A stretch of DNA of 64,000 nucleotides from Dactylosporangium sp. AC04546 (GTDB lineage Bacteria; Actinomycetota; Actinomycetes; Mycobacteriales; Micromonosporaceae), in NCBI RefSeq assembly GCF_022095675.1, contig NZ_JAHYSG010000003.1, forward strand, positions 124,001-188,000. The letters run 5' to 3'. The translations under genes and the position numbers were made by a program. Shown piece by piece: positions 43,167 through 53,500 of the stretch; the first letter of the stretch is position 1, and each line of letters starts with the position of its first letter. The notes under the pieces are model-generated. The model was not told the DNA's origin. It made no database searches and worked only from the letters and a program-made list of their open reading frames with translations.

Positions 43167-45310
43167 GTCGTCCCCGCGGACGCGGGGGTGGTCCTCGGCG
43201 GACCGCTGGATGTGTACGCCGAAGGTGGTCGTCCCCGCGCACGCGGGGGTGGTCCGCTCACCCGCCAGCTGGCCCGGATCCTCATGGTGTCGTCCCCGCG
43301 CACGCGGGGGTGGTCCGCCGATTCCCCGGAATGCGGTCAGGCAATGACCGTCGTCCCCGCGCACGCGGGGGTGGTCCTTCGCACTGCCGTTCGCTGGTCG
43401 CGCTTAGAGCGTCGTCCCCGCGCACGCGGGGGTGGTCCTTCGCACTGCCGTTCGCTGGTCGCGCTTAGAGCGTCGTCCCCGCGCACGCGGGGGTGGTCCT
43501 TCGCACTGCCGTTCGCTGGTCGCGCTTAGAGCGTCGTCCCCGCGCACGCGGGGGTGGTCCTTCGCACTGCCGTTCGCTGGTCGCGCTTAGAGCGTCGTCC
43601 CCGCGCACGCGGGGGTGGTCCTTCGCACTGCCGTTCGCTGGTCGCGCTTAGAGCGTCGTCCCCGCGCACGCGGGGGTGGTCCCGCAGCGTTCGAAATTCT
43701 GAAGAGTGACAAGTTGTCGTCCCCGCGCACGCGGGGGTGGTCCGGATCTGCCGGGGGAACGTCACCTGCAGCGTGGGTCGTCCCCGCGCACGCGGGGGTG
43801 GTCCCCGCGTCGGCGTCCTCCAGGCCGGCACGAACTTGTCGTCCCCGCGCACGCGGGGGTGGTCCGCAGCAGGCCGCTGAACTCCAGCGGATCCAGGAGC
43901 CGTCCCCGCGCACGCGGGGGTGGTCCCACGACGCGGGCGTGGTGGAGGCGTACCACGCTGTCGTCCCCGCGCACGCAGGGGTGGTCCGTCGGGGTCGGTG
44001 CGGATCCCGCCGAGGCGGGGCGTCGTCCCCGCGCACGCGGGGTGGTCCGGTCAACGAGCTGTCCGGCGCCACCAAGGAGGCGTCGTCCCCGCGCACGCGG
44101 GGGTGGTCCGCCAGGCAGGATGTCGACGTACACGCCGCCGCCGTCGTCCCCGCGCACGCGGGGGTGGTCCGGGCGTGTACGTCGCGGACAAAACACCCGG
44201 AGTGTCGTCCCCGCGCACGCGGGGGTGGTCCCTACGGCGTACCGGTGGCCGCCGGACGGCCGCTGTCGTCCCCGCGCACGCGGGGTGGTCCCAAGGCTCT
44301 GCCCGGCGGTACCGACACGAACAAGTCGTCCCCGCACACGCGGGGGTGGTCCGGCGACTGCCGGCCTCGCGGCCGTGGCCGTGTTGTCGTCCCCCGCGCA
44401 CGCGGGGGTGGCCCTGCACCGGTCCCCGGTGCGAATGGTGCGGACACGTCGTCCCCGCGCACGCGGGGGTGGTCTCTGCAGCGCCTGCCCGGCAGCTACC
44501 GCCGCGGCGTCGTCCCCGCGCACGCGGGGGTGGTCCGAGGAGGCCGATCCGCTCGAGGCAGTTCCGGGAGTCGTCCCCGCGCACGCGGGGGTGGTCCTCT
44601 CGCAGCGTTGGCGATGAGGTAGGACGCGATGTTGTCCCCGCGTACACGGGGGTGGTCCATTGTCCCGGTCGACCTCGATCAGGGCCATGAGGTCGTCCAC
44701 GCACGCGGGGGTGGTCCGTGGCGGTGCTGCATCGTGACAACGCGACCGCCGTCGTCCCCCGCACGCGGGGGTGGTCCGCCGGTGGCGAGGAGCACGTCGA
44801 CGAGCCCCTCGTCGTCCCCGCGCACCCGGGGGTGGTCCGACGATGAAGTCGCTGGAGCCGTCGAAGCGGCGGTCGTCCCCGCGCACGCGGGGTGGTCCCC
44901 CTGGCCGTCGGGACGATTTCGGCATACCGGCAGTTGTCCCCGATCACGCGGGGGTGGTCCGATCTCGGGCTCCTCGCGGCCCTGGTAGAAGCCGTCGTCC
45001 CCGCGCACGCGGGGGTGGTCCCGTCTTCTTGCCGGTGAACGTCTGGTCGTCGGCGTCGTCCCCGCGCACGCGGGGGTGGTCCTCGCTCCGCGGCGGGAAC
45101 TCCGCCAAATCGATGTCGTCCCCGCGCACGCGGGGGTGGTCCCAACTGGCCGAAGCCGGGGCCGTCATCATCCGGGTCGTCCCCGCGCACATGGGGGCCC
45201 GCACGCCGAAATCTGGGCGCAGCCCGGCGCGGCGTCGTCCTGACGGGGGGTCCAGACTGCGGCCGCGACGCCGCCGTCGGCCTCACGTCGTCCCCGCGCA
45301 CAGAGGGCCA
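43167..45310 (+). CRISPR. CRISPR array 3, type I-E, about 34 repeats with leader
   Basis: Same repeat and 61-bp period. The first repeat has one change (GCGGACGCG). One spacer (starting TTCGCACTGC) is present five times in a row at 43378-43654. Repeats decay after about 44.6 kb. The last full spacer (CCAACTGGCCGAAGCC...) matches array 2 except at three nearby positions. The final fragments merge into the same tail as arrays 1 and 2. Confidence 0.98.
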
Positions 45311-45814
45311 TTTCGCCCTCCTCGTCGGTTCCCGGGCCAGGCTGCCCCCCAGGTTCAACCAGGCTACTGGCGACGGCACGACGGAGAGGTCCTTCACTCC
45401 CTCGATTACGCGCGCCTCGTGGCGCACCGTCCTGACCATTGACCTACCGCGTCCGTTGCCGACGGCGGGCCTTCAGAGAGATGCCCGAACCGTCGAGTCC
45501 AGACGGCTCACACGGCCGCTGCGGCGGCGAACTGTTCACCACAGCCGCTTGCGCCTCCTTCACCTACGCCACCATCCCGACTAACCCGATAGCCCGCTCA
45601 CCACGACGACAGCACCGGAGATCTAGGTACGTAGTCGAATGACTGAACATTTGCGCAATCTGAACTACGTGAAGACGCTCGCTTGCGCATGCACTCCACG
45701 TATTCGTGTTCACTCGCCACTTGAACCCACCCTCGCCAATCTGCAGGCTGACCTGCGCGCACACAGCAGCGGCGACGACTCAACTGGGCACCATCTAGCT
45801 GCTCGTATACGATG
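45311..45814 (+). repeat. Conserved post-array tail, copy 3
   Basis: Full-length copy of the tail found after array 1, including the stretch lost from copy 2. No coding content. Confidence 0.8.
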
Positions 45815-45910
45815 GTTGATTAGGCATCTCAGCATTGGTAGAGTCTGCGCATGGACACGCGTTTTGCGCGTGTATCCCACAAATGGGGGTTCAAGTCCCC
45901 CCTTCGACAC
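45815..45910 (+). other. tRNA-like sequence, copy 3 (candidate outer attachment site)
   Basis: Identical in its D-arm-like, hairpin and T-arm parts to copy 2. After TTCGACAC it continues CAGTTTGATACG, unlike copies 1 and 2, and no recombinase follows. It therefore marks the right boundary of the repeated units. Confidence 0.55.
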
Positions 45911-46724
45911 CAGTTTGATACGAAATGTCCGGTCCTGGAGTGTCTGAGCAACCGCTTGAACACTCAGTTGCAGCAGCTGTGACTGTCGACGGTGTTCAAG
46001 CGATGTATTGACACTGCTGGCGGGATCAATGGGCCAGGTCTGATCAGGGCGATATGGCCAACATGTCACCAAGATCTTCGAACGATCGGGTCGGTCTCCG
46101 CATGCGGCTCAGGCAGCTTCCCCGAGCCCGGCACTCGGCAGTTCCTCGCCTGGTGCCCGGCACCTGATCAGTCCTCGACAGAGTGAAGCCGCAGCAATAG
46201 CGAGCCCATACCGGGACGACCGCATGCGATGGACGCTATGACCCGCTTCCGTCCTCCAGGTGCGCCTCACCGACCCTCAACAACTCCGGCGGCCACCGAT
46301 GACGCCTCATTGCGTGAATGCCAGACGACGCTCAACGTGCAGTTCGACCTGTCGATCGGCAACATCACCATCGTCGTGACCGTGCCCCGGATGGCGGGCC
46401 ATGTCCCACCCACCGCCCGTGGATAGGACTACCCCAGCGCAACCGCTGCCGACTACCGTCGGTGGTTGGATCCCGCTGGCCCTAAACACTTGCACTGTCA
46501 GCACCGCAACGCTGTACCGGCGACGGGTGATCACCGCGCGGCCGGACCGGTCATGACCGGTCACGATCCTGCGGAACGGTTGCGTCGGGCTCATGGGAGC
46601 GTCCTGCCCCTCTCGGCTGTTGTCGACGATGCGAGGTCAGCCTGGCGCCCTGCACTTGACTCGGAGTGGACCGTCCGGGGACCGTGATCCACTGTCCGTA
46701 CAGTCCGTCCTGGGGGAGGGTTGG
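45911..46724. other. Intergenic, 0.8 kb, nothing firm
   Basis: Boundary between the mobile region and ordinary chromosome. A 65-aa plus-strand frame at 46229-46426 (containing VQFDLSIGNITIVVTVP) has no clear ribosome site and is not counted as a gene. GGGGGAGGG at 46711 serves the next gene. Confidence 0.5.
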
Positions 46725-49700
46725 ATGGCTGAGTCCCGCTCGCGTCCCAGCGCCGGGGCCGATCCGGACGGGGGCGCCGCCGCACCGGCTTTCCAGGTTC
46801 TCGGTCCCGTGCGGGTGTGGCGCGGCGGCGTCGAGGTCGACACCGGGCCGCCGCAGCAGGCGTACCTGCTGGCGCTGCTGCTGACGCGCGCGGGCCAGCC
46901 GGTCGGCGCGGCGGAGCTCATCGACCTCGTGTGGGACGACGACATGCCCACCTCGGCCTTGAACATCGTGCAGAAGTACGTCGGGGCGCTGCGACGGCTG
47001 CTCGAGCCGGACCTCTCCGCCCGCAACCCCGGCTCGTACCTGCACCGGCGCGGCGGCCGCTACCAGTTCGACGTCAGCCGGGTGGCGCTCGACCTGGCCG
47101 AGTTCCGCCGGCTCCGCGACGAGGCCCGCGCCGCCGTGGACGCCGGCCGGCCTGAGGACGCGGTGGATGCCTACGAGCAGGCGTTGTCGCGGTGGCGCGG
47201 GCCCGCCGGCGACGGCCTGCCCCTCAGCGCGGCCGCCGCCCCGGTGTTCGCCTCGGTCAACCAGGAGCTCCTCGACGCCTGCGTCGAGGCCGCGCACGTC
47301 GCGGTGCGGGGCGGTCAGGCCAAGCGCATCCTGCAGCCGGTGCGGCTGGCCGCCTGGATCGCCCCGTTCGACGAGACGATCCAGGCGACGCTCATGACCA
47401 CGCTGGCGTCGTCGGGGCAGCGCTCGGAGGCGTTGTCCGTGTTCGAGACGGTCCGCACGCGCCTCGCCGACGAGCTGGGCGTCGATCCCGGTCCAGCGCT
47501 CCGCGAGGCGCACCGGCAGGTCCTCGGACAGGTCGAGCCGGTGCCCGAGCCGCCCGCCGCCGGCCCGCGGGAGCAGCGCGACGGCCGACTGGATCGCCTC
47601 GTGGGCCGGCGCGAGGAGCTGGCGATCCTCCGGCAGGCCGTTGGCTCGACCGTCCTCACCAGGGCGCAGGTCGCCCTTGTCGAGGGTCCGCCGGGCGTGG
47701 GCAAAACCCGGCTGCTGGCCGAGATCACCGGCGAGGCCGCCGCGAACGGCGCGCTCACCTGCTGGGGCCGCTGCCAGGACGGTGAAGGGGCGCCGTCGAT
47801 GTGGCCGTGGGTCCGGATCGTCGAGGGTTTGCTCTCGATCGTGCCGGAGGGCGAGCAGCCCCGCTGGACGGCCGGGCTCCGCGGCCTGCTGGAGGGCCCC
47901 GAACGCGGAGTCGACGTCCCGGCCCGGCCGGATTCCCGGGCGCAGTTCCGGCTGTACCGCCAGATCGTCGCCCTGTGCGCCGCGGCCGCCGCCCGCCGGC
48001 CCGTGATCCTGGTCGTGGACGACCTTCACTGGGCGGATCAGGCGTCGCTCCGGCTGTTCGCGCACCTGGCCGAGTCGCTTCCGGCCCGGAGCATGCTGAT
48101 CGGCACGCTGCGCGACCATGCCCCGGTGCCCGGCGAGCACCTGCGACGCATGCTGGCGGTGGTCGCGCGGCTCGAGCACCATCGGCGCATCGTGCTCGGC
48201 CCCCTGGAACCGGCCGAGGTCGCCGAACTCGTCCGCCAAGAGACCGGCCGGGCGCCCAGCCCCGCCGTCGCCCGCAGCATCCAGGCCCGCACCGAGGGCA
48301 ACCCGCTGTTCGTGCGCGAGCTCGCGCGGTTTTTGGCCGAGGAGGATCACCTGTCCGACCCGGTCGCCGCGCAGGCCGCCGTGCCGTCGACGGTGCGGGA
48401 CATCGTCCGGGACCGGATGAGCGGGCTGGACGACCGGGACCGCCGCCTCATCGAGATCGCCGCGCTGATCGGCCGCGACCTCGACGTCCGGCTGCTGGCG
48501 AGCGCTTCCGGGCTCGATGTACCGCAAACCCTGGCCCGCCTGGAGGCGCTCGAGGCCATCGGCCTGGTCGAGTCGGCCGCCGGCTCGCTGAGCGACTGGC
48601 GGTTCGCCCACGACCTCGTCCGCGAGTCGGTGGCCCGTTCGACGCCGCGATCGGCTGCCGGCCACTTCCATCTGCAGATCGCGGCCGCGCTCGCGCAGGC
48701 CCAGGAGCCGACCGAACGCCACGGTGAGGCGCTCGCCCACCACCTGTGCGCCGCGGGGCCGCTCGCCGAGCCGAAGCAGACCGCGCAGGCGCTCATCGTG
48801 GCGGGGCGCATCGCGGCGACCCGGTCCGCCTATGCGGCGGCAGAGAAGGACCTCGGCACGGCGAGCCGGATCGCGCGCAATGCCGGGCTCCTCGACCTCG
48901 AGCTGACCGCGCTGACCGAGCTGACCGCCATCGCGGGCATCCACGCCGGCTTCGTCGGCGCCACCATGGACCACCTGCACCGGGCCGAGGAGGTGGCCCG
49001 CTCGCTCGGCCACGACCGGGACGCGACCGGCTTCGTCCTCACCCAGTTCCTGGCCTACGCCCAGGGCATCCAGCTCGAGGCGGCCGGACGCCTCGCGCGC
49101 CGGCTGCTGGAGCGCGGGCGGCACTCCTCGGACCCCGTGGTCCAGGCCTCCGGCCATCACGCGTGGGGCGTCCACCAGTGGAGCGCGGGCAACATCGAGG
49201 CGGCCTACCGCAGCCTGAGCCGTTCCGACGTGCTCATCCGGGCCCAGCGCGACGCCGAGCCGCTGCGCCACCGGCTGCAGATGATGACGCCGGTCATGCT
49301 GGCGCTGAACACCGCCCTGCACGGCGACCTGGCCGCCGCGCGGGAGCGCTTTGACGCGGTGGAGCGCGACGCCGGCGGGGACCCGTACGCGCTGAGCATC
49401 TGGGGCTCGTTCGTCGTCACCGCGGCCGCCGTAGCCGGCGACGCCGCCTGGGCGCGGCGGGCCGCCGAGACGGCCGTCGACGCCGATCCGGACTTCTCCT
49501 TCACCTTCTCGGGCAGCTACCCGCGGCTGGCCCGGCACTGGGCGGCGGCCATGGCCGGCGGTGATCCGGCGACGGCGGCCGCCGAGATGGCGCGGATCAT
49601 CGAGACCACGCTGGTCGACCCACCCCGATCGAACCTGGCCACCTGGCAGGCGCTGCTGGCCGAGGTCCGGCTCCGCGACGACGACCCGATCGGCGCCATG

Positions 49701-49916
49701 AGCGCGCTGGACCAGGCCGAGGCGTTCATGGACCGGTACGGCGAACGGTACGCCGAGGGGCTGGTGCTGCTCATCCGCGCCAAGGCGTGGCAAGCCGGCG
49801 GCGACGGCCGGTCCGCCGTCGAGACGGCCCGGCGGGCGCTCACCATGTCGCGGGAGCGCGGGGCCCTGCTGTTCGCCGCGCGCGCCGGCGACCTGCTGGC
49901 CGAGCTTCCCGGCTAG
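46725..49916 (+). CDS. SARP/AfsR-type regulator, BTAD-AAA-TPR, paralogue 1
   Basis: Transcriptional regulator of 1063 aa. The N-terminal OmpR-like winged helix (FQVLGPVRVWRGGVEV...QAYLLALLLTRAGQPV...LIDLVW) is followed by a BTAD domain (YEQALSRWRGPAGDGLPL, ADELGVDPGPALREAHRQVL). An ATPase has P-loop EGPPGVGKTRLL and Walker B PVILVVDDLHWAD. A long TPR-like C-terminus has no LuxR HTH. The family usually activates secondary-metabolite or local operons by binding direct repeats. The ATG at 46725 has GGGGGAGGG upstream. The second SARP, 0.66 kb downstream, shares this layout, so the pair arose by duplication. Confidence 0.93.
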   Translation: MAESRSRPSAGADPDGGAAAPAFQVLGPVRVWRGGVEVDTGPPQQAYLLALLLTRAGQPVGAAELIDLVWDDDMPTSALNIVQKYVGALRRLLEPDLSARNPGSYLHRRGGRYQFDVSRVALDLAEFRRLRDEARAAVDAGRPEDAVDAYEQALSRWRGPAGDGLPLSAAAAPVFASVNQELLDACVEAAHVAVRGGQAKRILQPVRLAAWIAPFDETIQATLMTTLASSGQRSEALSVFETVRTRLADELGVDPGPALREAHRQVLGQVEPVPEPPAAGPREQRDGRLDRLVGRREELAILRQAVGSTVLTRAQVALVEGPPGVGKTRLLAEITGEAAANGALTCWGRCQDGEGAPSMWPWVRIVEGLLSIVPEGEQPRWTAGLRGLLEGPERGVDVPARPDSRAQFRLYRQIVALCAAAAARRPVILVVDDLHWADQASLRLFAHLAESLPARSMLIGTLRDHAPVPGEHLRRMLAVVARLEHHRRIVLGPLEPAEVAELVRQETGRAPSPAVARSIQARTEGNPLFVRELARFLAEEDHLSDPVAAQAAVPSTVRDIVRDRMSGLDDRDRRLIEIAALIGRDLDVRLLASASGLDVPQTLARLEALEAIGLVESAAGSLSDWRFAHDLVRESVARSTPRSAAGHFHLQIAAALAQAQEPTERHGEALAHHLCAAGPLAEPKQTAQALIVAGRIAATRSAYAAAEKDLGTASRIARNAGLLDLELTALTELTAIAGIHAGFVGATMDHLHRAEEVARSLGHDRDATGFVLTQFLAYAQGIQLEAAGRLARRLLERGRHSSDPVVQASGHHAWGVHQWSAGNIEAAYRSLSRSDVLIRAQRDAEPLRHRLQMMTPVMLALNTALHGDLAAARERFDAVERDAGGDPYALSIWGSFVVTAAAVAGDAAWARRAAETAVDADPDFSFTFSGSYPRLARHWAAAMAGGDPATAAAEMARIIETTLVDPPRSNLATWQALLAEVRLRDDDPIGAMSALDQAEAFMDRYGERYAEGLVLLIRAKAWQAGGDGRSAVETARRALTMSRERGALLFAARAGDLLAELPG

Positions 49917-50019
49917 CCGGGAAGCTCGGCCGTCACCGCGTTCAGTCGGCGTCCAGTCGCCATTCAGTGCCGCTGCCTAGCCTCGATCGCATCGCACCGC
50001 GAACCGAGGAGAGCCCGCG

Positions 50020-50550
50020 ATGCCTACGCGCGTCAATCGGCAGACCGTCGACCTCGCACCGTATCCGGACCTGGTGGTCGTGTACCTCGGCATGCGCGTC
50101 AACCGGCTCTACGGCCTGCGCACCCTGGCGGGCTACGGCCCGCAGATCGGCCGGTCCGCAGACGACAAACCCGAGGGCCTGCTTGCGCACGAGTCGCTGC
50201 TGTGGTCGCTGTCCCCCATGCACGTCGGCATCCGCCAGTACTGGCGCGACCTGCCGTCGCTGCTGTCCTGGGCCCGGTCCGAGCCGCACAGGCTCTGGTG
50301 GCGGGACTTCCTGCGCGACAGCGGCGGCACCGGCTTCTGGCACGAGACGTACCTGCTGCGCGGCGGCATGGAGGCGGTGTACGACGACATCCCGAAGCAG
50401 CGGGGCTTCGCCTCCTTCGCCCCCGTGCAGCCAGCGCGCGGGCACATGTTCGGCTCGGCCGCGCGGGTCGGACGTCCCGAGGACACCGTCGCGCCGGTCG
50501 TCACCGAGGAGGAGCTCTACGCGCCGGACGCCCAGCCGGAAACCCGCTGA
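50020..50550 (+). CDS. DUF4188 (monooxygenase-like) protein
   Basis: Protein of 176 aa matching the DUF4188 layout: YPDLVVVYLGMRVNRLYGLRTL, HESLLWSLSPMHVGIRQYWRD, LLSWARSEPHRLWWRDFLRDSGGTGFWHETYLLRGGMEAVYDDIP. These proteins are annotated as monooxygenase-like from their ferredoxin-type fold and are linked to heme or small-molecule oxidation without firm biochemistry. The ATG at 50020 has GAGGAGAG just upstream. It lies between the two SARP genes, 26 nt before the second, so it probably belongs to that transcript. Confidence 0.82.
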   Translation: MPTRVNRQTVDLAPYPDLVVVYLGMRVNRLYGLRTLAGYGPQIGRSADDKPEGLLAHESLLWSLSPMHVGIRQYWRDLPSLLSWARSEPHRLWWRDFLRDSGGTGFWHETYLLRGGMEAVYDDIPKQRGFASFAPVQPARGHMFGSAARVGRPEDTVAPVVTEEELYAPDAQPETR

Positions 50551-50576
50551 CGGCCCCCGCGGAAGCCAGACGCACC

Positions 50577-53500
50577 GTGGCCACCCCTTCGCCGTACCTG
50601 CAGATCCTGGGTCCGCTGCGGATCTGGCGCGACGGCGCCGAGCTGGACGCCGGGCCGCGGCAGCAGGCGTACCTCCTGGCGCTGCTGCTGGCCCGGGCCG
50701 GCCGGCCGACCAGAACGAGCGAGCTGATCGACCTGATCTGGGGCGACGACGTCCCCTCCAGCGCGCTGAACGTGCTGCACAAGTACGTCGGCGCTCTGCG
50801 GCGGCTGCTCGAGCCGCTGCTGCCCATCCGCGAGACCGGCTCGTTCCTTCACCGCCGCGGCAACGCCTACCTGCTCGCCGCCGGCCCGGCGACGCTGGAC
50901 CTCGTCGCCTTCCGCGAACTCGTCGACGCCGCCCGCAGCGCGCTGACCCGGCACGACCACCATGCGGCCCTCGACCACTACGTCAGCGCGCTCGGGCTCT
51001 GGCACGGCCCCGCGGGCGACGGCATCGCCGACGGGACCATCGCCACGACGGTGTTCGCCGCCTTGGACAACGAGTTCTACGCGGTCTGCACGGCGGCGGC
51101 GGAGCTCGCCGTGTCGGTGGGCAAGCCCGAGCGCGTGCTGGCGCCCCTGCAGCTGGCCGTGTCGATGGCGCCGTTCAACGAACCCGTGCTGGCCGCCCTC
51201 GTCGTCGTGCTCGGCGCCGCCGGCCGCCAGGCGGAGGCGCTGTCGGTGTTTCGCCAGGTCCGCGACCGGCTCGCCGACGAGCTCGGCGTCGACCCGGGTC
51301 CGGCGCTGGAGGACGCCCAGCGGCGGATCCTCACCCAGCCTTCGGCGGCGCCACCGGGGCGGGCGGCGGACCAGGAGGCCGCGTGGACCGTCGCGGCCAC
51401 CTTCATCGGCCGGGCCGAGGAGCTCGCCACGCTGCGGCGCATCGTGGAGCGCGCGGTCGCCGGCCACACCGCGATCGGCGTCGTCGAAGGCGAGCCGGGC
51501 GCCGGCAAGACCCGCCTGCTGGAGGAGGCCGCCGCCGTGGCCGGCCGGCTGGGTGCGCTCGCCGTCTGGGGCTCCTGCCTGGAGGGCGACGGAACGCCGG
51601 CGATGTGGCCGTGGGAGCAGGCCCTGGGCACGGTCGTCCAGAGCCTGCCCCCGGCGGTGAGCAAGCAGTGGCTCACCGGCGAGCTGGGCGTGCTGGCCGG
51701 GCGGGACGACGCCACCCGGCAACTGCCCGACGGCAACGCCCAGTTCCGGCTGTTCGAGCAGGTCGTCGCCCTGGTCGGGCAGGCCTCGGCGCGGCGGCCG
51801 ACGCTGCTGATCCTCGACGACCTCCAGTGGGCCGACGCCGCCTCCCTGCAGCTGCTGCACCATCTGGCGGGGCGGCTGCCCCACGGCACCGCGATCATCG
51901 GCGCGTTGCGCGATCGCGCCCCCACCGTCAGCCCGGACCTCTCCCGGGTCCTGGCCGCCGCCAGCCGGCGGCCCGGTCACCGGCGGTTCCGGCTCGGCCC
52001 GCTGGGCCTGGCCGACGTGGCCGAGCTCGTCCGCCAGGAGGCCGGCCGGGAGGCCGGCGACGCCGTCGCCCGCGCGATCCACACCCGGACCTCCGGCAAC
52101 CCGTTCTTCGTCCGCGAGCTGTCGCGGCTGCTCAGCGAGGTCGGCGCGATCGACGGCGACACCTCCGCCGCGGCCGGGGTGCCGTCGACCGTCCATGACG
52201 TCGTCCGCGACCGCATGGCCGGGCTCGACGACCCCGCCCGGGACCTGCTGCGGGTGGCCGCGCTCATCGGCCGCGACGTCGACCTCCGGCTGCTGTCCCG
52301 CGCCACCGGCGTCGCCGTCGCCGACTGCCTCCGCCGCCTCGAGCCGCTGCACACGCTCGGGCTGCTCGAGACCGGGCCGCAGGACCCGTCAACGCTCCGC
52401 TTCGCGCACGACCTGGTGCGCGAGTCGGTCTCCGAGACCGCGACGCAGCAGCAGGTCACCCAGCTGCATCTGCGCGTCGCGGACGCGCTCGAGCACATCC
52501 ATGCCGGCGACGAGGACGTCGCCGAGCGCCTCGCCTACCACCTGTGGGCCGCCGGCCCCCTGGCGGAGCCGGTGCGCGTCGCGGAGGCGCTGATCCGCGC
52601 CGGGCGTCGCGCGGCCGCCAAGCTCGCGTTCGAGTCCGCCAACCGGCAGCTGCGCTCCGCCGTCCAGACCACCCGGGCGTCGGGGCTGATGGAGCCGGAG
52701 CTCGCCGCCCTCACGCTGCTCGCCATCGTCGTGCGGCGGCAGTCCGGGTACGACGCCTCGACCTTCGATCTGCTGGAGCGGGCCGAGTACCTGGCCCGGG
52801 CCCTCGGCCGCGAGACGGAGGCCGCCGACTTCCTGTTCATCCGCCTCATGGGCGCCTACACCTCCCTCGAGCACGACCGCGCGCAGCTGGCCCGGCGCAT
52901 GCACGAGCTCGGTCAGGCGTCCGGCGATCCGGCCGTCCGGCGCTACGGCCGCCAGGCCTGGGGCCTGCACCAGTGGGACATCGGCAACATCGGCGAGGCA
53001 TACCGGTCCTTCACCGAGGTGGACGCCGCCGCGGCCGACGGCACCGTCGCCCCGGACGAGGAGACCCCGCTGCGGCGCGACGGCAGCATTCCCGGGGAGG
53101 GGCCCGGCTGGCGGGCGGTCATGACCGCGCTGCACGGCGATGTCGGCGCGGCGCAGGCGTTCGTCGACACCTGGGACAAACCGGGAGATCCGTACGCGGC
53201 CTCGGTCTGGGTCTACTACACCACCATGATCGCGTCCATGGCCGGCGACGCCGAGGTGGCGCTGCGGGCCGGTGAGCGATGGGCCGACGCCGGTCTCGCC
53301 CGCCTCCGCGCCCAGATCGACCACTACATCCGGCAGAGCTGGTGCTGGGCCCGGGCCCTCACCGGCGAGGACCCGGCCGGCGCGGCCGCCGAGGCCGAGG
53401 AGCTCCTGGTCGCCAACCTGCTCCAGCCGCCGCAGTGGGGCGTCGCCTACCACTACGCCCTGATCGCCGAGATGTGGCTGGCGGCCGGGTCACCCGACCG

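Noticed and set aside
17732-45642. Conserved frame MTYRVRCRQRA... in tails 1 and 3
   Set aside because: Similarity follows from DNA identity of the duplicated tail. The ends differ through frame changes and the second tail lacks it.
45815-45910. Functional tRNA (Lys, anticodon TTT) or tmRNA
   Set aside because: Acceptor strands do not pair, an extra segment of about 11 nt separates D-arm and hairpin, and there is no tmRNA 5' end or tag frame.
46229-46426. 65-aa plus-strand frame (VQFDLSIGNITIVVTVP)
   Set aside because: No ribosome site, no family feature, and isolated in boundary DNA.
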